This document shows, one piece after another, positions 6,471 to 12,766 of a stretch of DNA of 12,766 nucleotides. Where the stretch lies: contig JAITKG010000178.1 in the NCBI GenBank assembly GCA_031278495.1, positions 1 through 12,766 of the forward strand. Reading direction: 5' to 3'. A program made the translations under genes and the position numbers. Position 1 is the stretch's first letter. The number at the start of each line of letters is the position of its first letter. The stretch comes from Prevotellaceae bacterium. Lineage in GTDB: Bacteria; Bacteroidota; Bacteroidia; Bacteroidales; UBA932. The notes beneath the pieces are model-generated. The model had not been told where the DNA came from. It saw only the letters and a program-made list of their open reading frames with translations, and did no database searches.

Positions 6471-7694
6471 ATGAAAATATATAAATTATTATTTTTAGCA
6501 GCAGTATCCGGATGCTTGCTCGCATGCAACGGAACGCAGGAAGCAGGATTTAAACCGGTAAATCCGGATGCTTCGCCGGAAGTTCGCCAGCTTCTTGGTT
6601 TCTTATACTCCTTACAGGGGAAATATACTGTTACCGGACAACATAATTTCGTGAGCGATTTTGCGCGGTATGACAAGGTCGTTCATGAAATGACGGGAAC
6701 TTATTCCGGACTGTGGGGCGCCGATTTTAGTTTTATGGCGCTTGGGGACAATATACAAAGGTTTCAACACTGCGGGCCGATGAACCTGACGGCTCCTTTT
6801 GGTCCCTGTGAAGTAAACGGACTGGCAAAGGAAGAGCTCAGGCAGTTGCTTGTGGACGAAGCGAAGCGGCAATATGCGCGGGGGCGTCTCATCACGCTGA
6901 TGTGGCATTGCTGTTTCCCAAGTAACGGCGACGAATGTAACGGCGACGATATTTGGCGGCTTGCCGAACGGCTTCCCTCGCAAGCAGAGTGGGACGAACT
7001 GGTAACAGACGGTACGGAACTGAATACCTTATGGAAACGCCAAATGGACGGCGTCGCAAAATATTTGAAACAATTGGAAGAAGCGAAAATTCCTGTCCTC
7101 TGGCGTCCTTTCCATGAAATGAACGGCGTTTGGTTTTGGTGGTGCAACAAACCGGGGGAAAACGGCTTTAAAAAATTGTGGATAGCCATGTACGACTATT
7201 TTACCAGTCACCACAAATTAAACAATCTTATCTGGGTATGGAATACCAATGCGCCGCGCGATATACCCGGCGATGAAGCCGGTCCTTATGCCGATTTCTT
7301 TCCGGGAACCGCCTATGTGGATGTATTGGCTGCCGATGTGTATAATAATGACTGGAAACAGTCGCATCACGACCAGTTACTTGAATTGGGCGGCGGAAAA
7401 CTGATAGCCCTGGGCGAAGTAGGGAATGCACCCGCCGCCGGGATTTACGAACAGCAACCGTACTGGTCATGGTTCATGGTATGGGGATATTGCATTTATG
7501 ACTTTGCCGCCATGATGGCAAACATACCGCCGCCACCGCCGCCGGGCGAAACGCCACCGGCAATGCCTGCCGCGCCGCCTGTTTTCAACTTCCCCTCTAC
7601 CAATCCCGCTGTGGAAGCCATCTACAATAATCCACACAGCATAACAATGGATAAAATTGATTTCGCAAATAAAACTTATAAACTGAAAAAATGA
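6471..7694 (+). CDS. Glycoside hydrolase family 26 lipoprotein (mannanase-like)
   Basis: The protein has 407 residues. A lipoprotein signal peptide ends in the lipobox LLAC, with Cys19 as the lipidated residue, so it is probably anchored to the outer membrane. The catalytic domain fits GH26: GQHNF near the N-terminus, RPFHEMNG with Glu216 as acid/base, a WVWNTN-type strand, DVLAADVYNND, and IALGEVGN with Glu316 as nucleophile. GH26 enzymes are mainly beta-1,4-mannanases, with some beta-1,3-xylanases and lichenases. A proline-rich loop (residues about 353-375, six consecutive prolines) interrupts the region after the nucleophile, where the barrel should close; it is unusual for the family and may be a flexible insertion. 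The stop codon overlaps the next start (ATGA at 7691-7694), indicating translational coupling to the NTF2-like gene. Confidence 0.93.
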   Translation: MKIYKLLFLAAVSGCLLACNGTQEAGFKPVNPDASPEVRQLLGFLYSLQGKYTVTGQHNFVSDFARYDKVVHEMTGTYSGLWGADFSFMALGDNIQRFQHCGPMNLTAPFGPCEVNGLAKEELRQLLVDEAKRQYARGRLITLMWHCCFPSNGDECNGDDIWRLAERLPSQAEWDELVTDGTELNTLWKRQMDGVAKYLKQLEEAKIPVLWRPFHEMNGVWFWWCNKPGENGFKKLWIAMYDYFTSHHKLNNLIWVWNTNAPRDIPGDEAGPYADFFPGTAYVDVLAADVYNNDWKQSHHDQLLELGGGKLIALGEVGNAPAAGIYEQQPYWSWFMVWGYCIYDFAAMMANIPPPPPPGETPPAMPAAPPVFNFPSTNPAVEAIYNNPHSITMDKIDFANKTYKLKK

Positions 7695-8665
7695 AAAAGA
7701 TTATTATTATTTCCTTGTTGATATTTGCTTGTAATATAGCAAGTCATGCCCAGTTCCCGTTCGCGGTTACTCCCCGGGAACCTTTGAAATGTACCGACCG
7801 GCAATGTCTGGTTGAACTTGTGGACAACTATTTTAAGGCGCTCGTAGCACACGATCCCAGCCAAATACCGTTTGCCCCCAATGCCCGGTTTGTAGAAAAT
7901 GTCGATTCCAAGCCCATAGGTGAAGGGCTTTGGCAAACCGCTTCGGCTGTTCCATCTTCTTTCAAAATCTACGTTCCTGACCCGACAGTGAAAGAAGTCG
8001 GCTTCATAGGAATGATGGAAGAAAAAAACCAGCCCGTAATGATAGCCATCCGCCTTAAAATAAACGACGACGGCTTTATCAATGAGGCAGAACACGTGGT
8101 AGTCAGGTATTTGGAGCCGAAGAACATGAAAAACCTGCAAACCGTCCGACCCGGTATCCTTGCGGCAGTTCCGGAAGAACAGCGCATGAAAAGATATGAA
8201 ATGGTAGGTATCGCCTACTCTTACTACGACGCGCTGATAATGGACAACGGCTACCTGTCGCCCATAGCCGACGACTGCGCCCGCCGCGAAAACGGGTCTC
8301 CGGCAAGCAACAGCGGCATTCCCGACAGCGAAACAGACGAAAACCCTAACTACAGCGCCCTGAAAACCGTACCGCAATTGAACACCAATATGATGGACTA
8401 CATTGATGATATCGACAATGTTCGTGTATTTGCCGTTGATCCGGTAACAGGACTGGCTATCGGGTTTTCGCACTTCCGCCATTCGATGCTGAAAAAAACC
8501 TTCCCGATTTATAACATGCCCGGCGTTACAACCCGTGAAATGTTTGATATGCCTGCTTTTGACCTGCCTGCCGCGCATATTTTCAAAATCCGCGACGGAC
8601 AGATACATGAAATCGAAGCATTGGGCTTTATGACGGGATACATGGCAGTCACCGGATGGGAATAA
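7691..8665 (+). CDS. Exported protein with two tandem NTF2/SnoaL-like domains (DUF8021-like)
   Basis: The 324-residue protein has a signal peptide MKKIIIISLLIFACNIASHAQ. The mature part reads as two NTF2-like units. Unit 1 (about 35-145) has CLVELVDNYFKALVAHDPSQ, FAPNARFVENVD with Glu69-Asn70, GEGLW, and strands FIGMMEE, IAIRLKI and INEAEHVVVR. Unit 2 (about 168-320) has MVGIAYSYYDALIMDNG, ADDCARRENG with Glu200-Asn201, then VRVFAVDPVTGLAIGFSHFRH and AHIFKIRDGQIHEIEALG. The Glu-Asn pairs are 131 residues apart. NTF2-like folds form open cones that serve as cofactor-free lyases, isomerases or binding proteins. The sequence resembles DUF8021 proteins as I remember them; the activity is unknown to me. 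It is translationally coupled to the GH26 gene, so it probably acts on the same substrate or its products, in the periplasm or outside the cell. Confidence 0.75.
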   Translation: MKKIIIISLLIFACNIASHAQFPFAVTPREPLKCTDRQCLVELVDNYFKALVAHDPSQIPFAPNARFVENVDSKPIGEGLWQTASAVPSSFKIYVPDPTVKEVGFIGMMEEKNQPVMIAIRLKINDDGFINEAEHVVVRYLEPKNMKNLQTVRPGILAAVPEEQRMKRYEMVGIAYSYYDALIMDNGYLSPIADDCARRENGSPASNSGIPDSETDENPNYSALKTVPQLNTNMMDYIDDIDNVRVFAVDPVTGLAIGFSHFRHSMLKKTFPIYNMPGVTTREMFDMPAFDLPAAHIFKIRDGQIHEIEALGFMTGYMAVTGWE

Positions 8666-8689
8666 ACAATTTAAAAACAGGAATAAATC

Positions 8690-10399
8690 ATGAAAAAAAT
8701 ATTTTTACCTGTGACGCTGTTCGCTTTTGTTACAATAGCCTTTGTAACTTCTTGTGAAGAACAGAAAAAACTGTCGCGCGAAGAAATTGTAGCTGATTTC
8801 ATGTTCCAATACACCAGCCTTACCCCTCAACAGGTAGCAGACGCCGTTGGAACGGAACCGCTTACATTTGCAAACAGCGAAAAAAGTCCGGGCTATGCCC
8901 TCGCGCTCGACAATGGCACACCGCTGGATGTGCCTGAAGGCGTAGCCTGTATGCGCTTAAACGATATTACGCTGAATGTTTGGCGCAAAGACCATACGCT
9001 CACTTTCTTTGTCGCCGTAGTGGATGAGCGCACGCAACTTGCCACTGTGTTTGAAACATGGCTCTGCGGGGAAAGCTTTTTTAACCAGACACTGCCGCCG
9101 CGCGAACTTCAACGCCATATTGCCACAGGCTTTATTGCAGGCGGCAACGTCCCCAGCCATCGCCACAAAGCTACAAAACGACTAACCGGCAAAGTAATGC
9201 AATGGGCAGACGAGCTGACGCTCTTCGGCTCGCATAATTATTTGGCGTCGGTGCCGGAGGGCTCGCAGCAAACATTTTGCTATCCGGCAGATTATTACGA
9301 ACTCGACGACCGCCATTGGCTTTATTCGCGTGTGGAAGTAGAATTTAGCGGCGCATTTGTGCTGGATGTGATTGACCTTTACACAATGAAAAAAATCGGC
9401 GTGCGAATTGGTTTCGATGCGCACGACCAATTTATCCATCAACTCTATTCCGACTCCGGAATCCTTCGCGGACAGGTGGCTGCGTTTGGACCGTTTGGCG
9501 TTTCCAATCAAAAACTGCTCTCTGCCATCCCGGAATTTATGAGGATTCCTGTAGAGTTCCCAATAATCAAAGGAATGAGGTATCTCTACCGTCCGTTGGA
9601 TTTAACCCAACCAATGACCCTGACGGAAGTGAAGGAAGTAGCCGTCAAAACAAAGGCATGGAAAGGAGCGTTTGAAGGCGCAGGCAAAGAGAAAAAAATG
9701 CTGGAACATTCCTCATTGCTTGAAAACAGGAGATTTACAATTGTGTTTGACGATAAAACCACTTGGGACTACGAAATTGGCGAAAACTTCAACATGCGCT
9801 TCCGTGAAGGCGCAGGCGAATGGAAGCCGGAGCGATATGACGCTTTTGAAATGGACGACCAGTTAGTGTTTTTTGCGCACACCACCGACAGCGATTGCCC
9901 GGTGGATGGTTTGCAGTATGCCATTGACCTGAAAAACGGACTTGTAACCTGCATCCGCTCCACCTTCGACGATGAGGAAAATCCCCGCGTTCCCCGCCAG
10001 CAGTGGCTTTTTGGCGTTATCGAAACCAACGGCATTACGCCCTCGAAACACCGCCACCAATTCACAGACGAGCTGCTGGGACGCTCATATACTTGGGAAT
10101 ACAGCGACGAAGTGGCCTCGCAGCACTACTACACAACTACCGAATCGTTTTCGTTTGCCATTTTCCAAAATTCGGAAGTGGGCGTAATGGGCAGTTTCCC
10201 CTGTAAGTACGTAAAAATAAGGGACGGGGTATACCTGATGTCATGGATTGAGATGCGCTCGCAGGGAATACAGGGCATTTTGCTTTTCAACACAAAAACC
10301 ATGCACGACTGCGGCACATGCCATGGCATGACGCATGACCAAACGTTTGAATTTAATACCTTCTGCGCCGAAGCAAGAAGCGCCGGACGGTATAATTAA
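8690..10399 (+). CDS. Exported MoaF/calycin-like lipoprotein with internal duplication
   Basis: The 569-residue protein starts with a lipoprotein signal peptide ending in VTSC (Cys22). The rest is a duplication of a MoaF-like unit, each of two beta-barrel-type segments: about residues 60-275 and 355-569. Matching landmarks are GFIAGGNVPSHRHKATKRL (HRH at 157-159) and GVIETNGITPSKHRHQFTDE (HRH at 454-456), and AHDQF (His245) against THDQT (His549). The strand DGVYLMSWIEM recalls phenolic acid decarboxylase and MoaF calycin barrels. The last segment has a CxxCH motif (Cys541, Cys544, His545) absent from the first copy. MoaF is a small protein named from Mo-cofactor operons whose biochemistry is not established; an exported, lipid-anchored double version argues against cofactor synthesis here. 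The start has an AGGA at 8679-8682, seven bases before ATG. The function is unknown. Confidence 0.7.
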   Translation: MKKIFLPVTLFAFVTIAFVTSCEEQKKLSREEIVADFMFQYTSLTPQQVADAVGTEPLTFANSEKSPGYALALDNGTPLDVPEGVACMRLNDITLNVWRKDHTLTFFVAVVDERTQLATVFETWLCGESFFNQTLPPRELQRHIATGFIAGGNVPSHRHKATKRLTGKVMQWADELTLFGSHNYLASVPEGSQQTFCYPADYYELDDRHWLYSRVEVEFSGAFVLDVIDLYTMKKIGVRIGFDAHDQFIHQLYSDSGILRGQVAAFGPFGVSNQKLLSAIPEFMRIPVEFPIIKGMRYLYRPLDLTQPMTLTEVKEVAVKTKAWKGAFEGAGKEKKMLEHSSLLENRRFTIVFDDKTTWDYEIGENFNMRFREGAGEWKPERYDAFEMDDQLVFFAHTTDSDCPVDGLQYAIDLKNGLVTCIRSTFDDEENPRVPRQQWLFGVIETNGITPSKHRHQFTDELLGRSYTWEYSDEVASQHYYTTTESFSFAIFQNSEVGVMGSFPCKYVKIRDGVYLMSWIEMRSQGIQGILLFNTKTMHDCGTCHGMTHDQTFEFNTFCAEARSAGRYN

Positions 10400-10424
10400 G
10401 AAATTTATATAAAAGATTAAGGAT

Positions 10425-12338
10425 ATGAAAAAAATATTTTTAATATTCATCGCGCTTGGAGTGGCGTTTTCATCGCCGCTGCTGGCGCAACCCGAAGTAA
10501 TGGCATGGGGCAATATAACCGGTATTCGTATAGACGGGCAGTTGATTGATTTTGAATCATTCCTGGCAGTCGCTGATAAAGACGGAATAAAAACGGAATT
10601 TACCGGGAAAGAACTCCAAAACCCAATGTATACGCGCGAAGGCAAATCCCAAACGGTTACGACGGCTATTGACAGGATTCGCTTCAAACAGGTAGTTACC
10701 GAGAAAAGTAAAGGTGTAGCAGACATTGCCATTGAGATGCAGTCGGATACGACGCTTGAAACCGGCGGCGTATATTTTCGGCTTTTGCTCCCCGCGAGGT
10801 ATTATGAAGAAAAAACATTGGACATATCCAGTAATCGTATTTTTGTAAAAGGCGACGGGCAGCAATTAACGCTGGACTTCGACCAGACAGTGGTTGCCTT
10901 TGAAAAGAAACGCCCGAATCCTTTTGCCGCTTTTGGAGCGTGGGGCGGCTTCAGGATACCCAACGGGCCTACCGATTTATATATAGAAATCGCTGGAAAA
11001 AATGTGCAAAAAGGACAGGCTGTTTCTTTGCATTTCACGATTACGGCGGCAGGGGATATCGATACTTCTCCGGTTGATATTGTGGTGGATACAAAAAATC
11101 CCGGACGTGAATTTTTGGGATTGGGAGGCAATTTCCGTTTACAGAATCCGCAAAACGATCCGAAAGTTATAGATTACTGCCTTACAAACATGCGGGTTGC
11201 TTTTGGGCGTGTGGAAATGCCCTGGTATAGCTGGCAGCCGGAAGAAAAATCCGACCCGTTGCAGGAGGCGTTAAACGGTCAAATCCATTCGCAGGTGGAT
11301 AATGCCATGAAAATGGCTCAACGCCTCAAATCTCTAGGAATGCCTGTTATTGTAAGCGCATGGTTTCCTCCTGCATGGGCTACCGACCCTGCCTATCCGC
11401 GTGGATTCGGCGGGGTTGCCGCACAAAGGCTGCTTATTTATAAGCAGGAGCAAATTTACAAGTCAATAGCAGATTATTTGGTTGCGTTGAAAAATATATA
11501 CGGAGTGGAAGCAACAGCCTTTTCGTTCAATGAATCCGATATAGGTATTGATGTATATCATACACCTGAACAACATGCCTACCTTATCAAAACATTAGGC
11601 GCCTATTTTGCTTCACGCGGATTATCGACCAAACTATTGCTCGGCGATAATTCGGATGCTACCACATTCGATTTTATACTCCCCGCGCTGAATGACCCAG
11701 CCACTTACCCGTATATTTATGCCGTTTCGTTCCATTCATGGCGTGGATGCGACGACCGGACGTTGAACAAATGGGCTTGGGCTGCCCGTCAAATCAATGT
11801 CCCGCTTATTGTCGGGGAGGGAAGCACGGACGCCGCCGCCCACCGGTATTCGCAGATTTTTGCCGAAACAACGTTTGCGCTATATGAAATCAATTTGTAT
11901 ACGCGTATATGCGCCATCACGCAGCCGCAGTCTATTTTGCAGTGGCAACTTACATCCGACTATTCGATTCTGTGGGGAGACGGGATTTATAATTCAACCG
12001 GCCCGCTTCGCCCGACGCAACGCTTCTGGAACTTGAAGCAACTGGCGGCTACCCCCGAACATTCATTTTCCCTGCCGTTTACCTGCTCGCACGGCGACGT
12101 CAATCCGGCTGTTTTCGGCAATATTGCTAAACGGCAATACGTGGTGCATGCCGTTAACAACGGGGCGGCTCGTTCGGCTGTTATAAAGGGATTGCCTGTT
12201 ACAAAAAATGCGGAAGTAACGGTTTACATAACAAATAGCCGGCAAGGTATGGAAAAAGTGGAAAATTATAAAATAGTAAATAATGAAATAGAAGTTAATT
12301 TCCCCGCCGTAAGTTTTATTTCCATTTTCATCAATTGA
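10425..12338 (+). CDS. Secreted clan GH-A glycoside hydrolase, GH30-like
   Basis: The 637-residue protein has a signal peptide MKKIFLIFIALGVAFSSPLLAQ. Residues about 23-230 are a beta-rich N-terminal domain (WGNITGIRIDGQLIDFE...) that I do not recognise. A TIM barrel starts near residue 235 (REFLGLGGNFRLQNP). The acid/base is Glu370 in AFSFNESDIG and the nucleophile Glu465 in LIVGEGSTDA; Asn before the first Glu and the His-Ser-Trp strand (AVSFHSW) fit clan GH-A. A C-terminal beta-sandwich follows (VVHAVNNGAARSAVIKGLP to VSFISIFIN), as in GH30 and relatives. GH30 includes xylanases, glucosidases, fucosidases and galactanases, so specificity is open; GH39/GH51-type assignment cannot be excluded. 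It is the last gene of the operon, 25 bp after the MoaF-like gene, with which it shares a nearly identical 5' coding start (ATGAAAAAAATATTTTTA). Confidence 0.82.
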   Translation: MKKIFLIFIALGVAFSSPLLAQPEVMAWGNITGIRIDGQLIDFESFLAVADKDGIKTEFTGKELQNPMYTREGKSQTVTTAIDRIRFKQVVTEKSKGVADIAIEMQSDTTLETGGVYFRLLLPARYYEEKTLDISSNRIFVKGDGQQLTLDFDQTVVAFEKKRPNPFAAFGAWGGFRIPNGPTDLYIEIAGKNVQKGQAVSLHFTITAAGDIDTSPVDIVVDTKNPGREFLGLGGNFRLQNPQNDPKVIDYCLTNMRVAFGRVEMPWYSWQPEEKSDPLQEALNGQIHSQVDNAMKMAQRLKSLGMPVIVSAWFPPAWATDPAYPRGFGGVAAQRLLIYKQEQIYKSIADYLVALKNIYGVEATAFSFNESDIGIDVYHTPEQHAYLIKTLGAYFASRGLSTKLLLGDNSDATTFDFILPALNDPATYPYIYAVSFHSWRGCDDRTLNKWAWAARQINVPLIVGEGSTDAAAHRYSQIFAETTFALYEINLYTRICAITQPQSILQWQLTSDYSILWGDGIYNSTGPLRPTQRFWNLKQLAATPEHSFSLPFTCSHGDVNPAVFGNIAKRQYVVHAVNNGAARSAVIKGLPVTKNAEVTVYITNSRQGMEKVENYKIVNNEIEVNFPAVSFISIFIN

Positions 12339-12373
12339 ATGACGCGTTAGCGGACGCCAATACGCTTGTCGCA

Positions 12374-12390
12374 ACTTACGACTTACGACT
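12374..12390 (+). repeat. Heptanucleotide tandem repeat (ACTTACG, two and a half units)
   Basis: ACTTACG, ACTTACG, ACT lies 36 bp after the last stop codon of the operon. It is the third 7-nt tandem repeat in this window found at a gene end. Confidence 0.65.
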
Positions 12391-12515
12391 AAATAATACT
12401 TTATTATCTTAAAATAATACTATTTTGATATTTTTCCCATAGTTTCGTTTATTTAGCGAGAAAATAGCTATCGTTATTTATTGGCATACTAATGTTTACA
12501 GACGTTGCTTGCCAG

Positions 12516-12611
12516 CCGGAACAGGGAAAGAGCCGTTCCCGTTTTCATTAGGAAAATGTTAAATGCCGGCAATTCTTCCCTGTTTTTTTCTTTTTTTCCT
12601 CCCTGTTCCGG
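12516..12611 (+). terminator. Nested inverted repeats with T-runs; terminator or attenuator candidate
   Basis: AACAGGGAA (12520-12528) can pair with TTCCCTGTT (12576-12584), whose distal end overlaps the run of seven T at 12583-12589; a second T7 run follows at 12591-12597. Inside lie GCCG/CGGC (12532-12535 with 12567-12570) and CGTTTTC/GAAAATG (12540-12546 with 12552-12558). The same left arm, as CCGGAACAGGGA (12516-12527), is also perfectly complementary to 12600-12611. The two pairings exclude each other. This could be the operon terminator or a switch for a downstream gene. Confidence 0.5.
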
Positions 12612-12766
12612 ATGATAGTTGTAACCCATACAAATTTTTGTAATTTACTATTTTAAGAATTATTTCGCCAGTTTCTTCAAAATATTTTCCCTTACTTTTG
12701 AAAATATGTTGAAAAATATCAATAATTGATAACAAAGTATTTGCAATGAATCATTTTTTACCTTTA

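Larger units (their letters stand above)
12339..12766. other. Non-coding tail after the enzyme operon
   Basis: I see no credible gene in these 428 bases. Contents: a 7-nt tandem repeat (ACTTACG, 12374-12390), an AT-rich stretch, a nested inverted-repeat structure with T-runs (12516-12611), a small palindrome TACAAATTTTTGTA (12629-12642), and AT-rich DNA up to the window edge that may hold the promoter of a following gene. No convincing TTTG / TAnnTTTG pair with proper spacing was found near the edge. Confidence 0.6.

Noticed and set aside
7676..8608. A 310-codon open frame on the minus strand
   Set aside because: It is antisense to the NTF2-like gene, whose plus-strand frame has a signal peptide, family motifs and operon coupling. 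The minus-strand translation shows no recognisable domain and reflects codon bias of the real gene.
8690..10399. Molybdenum cofactor biosynthesis protein
   Set aside because: The MoaF name suggests it, but the lipoprotein signal, duplication and glycan-operon context make a cytoplasmic cofactor role unlikely.
12516..12611. Cobalamin or other known riboswitch
   Set aside because: The GGAACAGGGAA segment recalls the start of some cobalamin riboswitches, but the conserved core motifs do not follow and no downstream gene is visible.

Overview
The window looks like chromosomal DNA from a Bacteroidota bacterium, probably Bacteroidales. The signs are a SusD/RagB-type gene, lipoproteins with Bacteroidota-style signal peptides, A-rich leaders with few Shine-Dalgarno sites, and a promoter of the TTTG / TAnnTTTG type. 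Base composition is intermediate. The genus cannot be told from the sequence.

Layout. (1) 1-1485: the 3' part of a SusD-like glycan-binding lipoprotein gene, followed by a hairpin built from heptanucleotide repeats. (2) 1486-1934: a non-standard stretch holding a 21-bp repeat array that encodes seven-residue repeats, with one frame break. (3) 1935-2915: a 326-residue conserved-type protein of unknown function. (4) 2916-3900: a promoter, four copies of a 33-bp repeat and an IS200/RAYT-type Y1 transposase gene. The leader of the transposase gene is duplicated directly in front of the next gene. (5) 3901-12338: five tightly spaced, co-directional genes for exported proteins: GH9, GH26 lipoprotein, tandem NTF2-like protein, tandem MoaF/calycin-like lipoprotein, and a GH30-like clan-A glycosidase. 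(6) 12339-12766: a non-coding tail with a nested RNA-fold and terminator candidate.

The SusD-like gene and the five-gene block together look like a polysaccharide utilization locus. It would serve a beta-linked plant or microbial polysaccharide, with mannan-, glucan- or xylan-type linkages possible; the substrate is not readable from sequence. The GH9, GH26 and GH30-like proteins carry visible catalytic carboxylates and would cut the polymer in the periplasm or at the cell surface. The two middle genes do not belong to ordinary glycosidase families. Both are exported and both are internally duplicated: two NTF2-like units, and two two-barrel MoaF-like units of which the last carries a CxxCH motif. 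They are the most novel part of the locus and may handle a non-sugar decoration or a modified sugar.

The enzyme block is separated from the SusD gene by the repeat array, the unknown gene and the transposase unit. Its own 5' leader is a near copy of the transposase leader, so the mobile repeat has probably supplied or replaced the expression signals of the enzyme operon.
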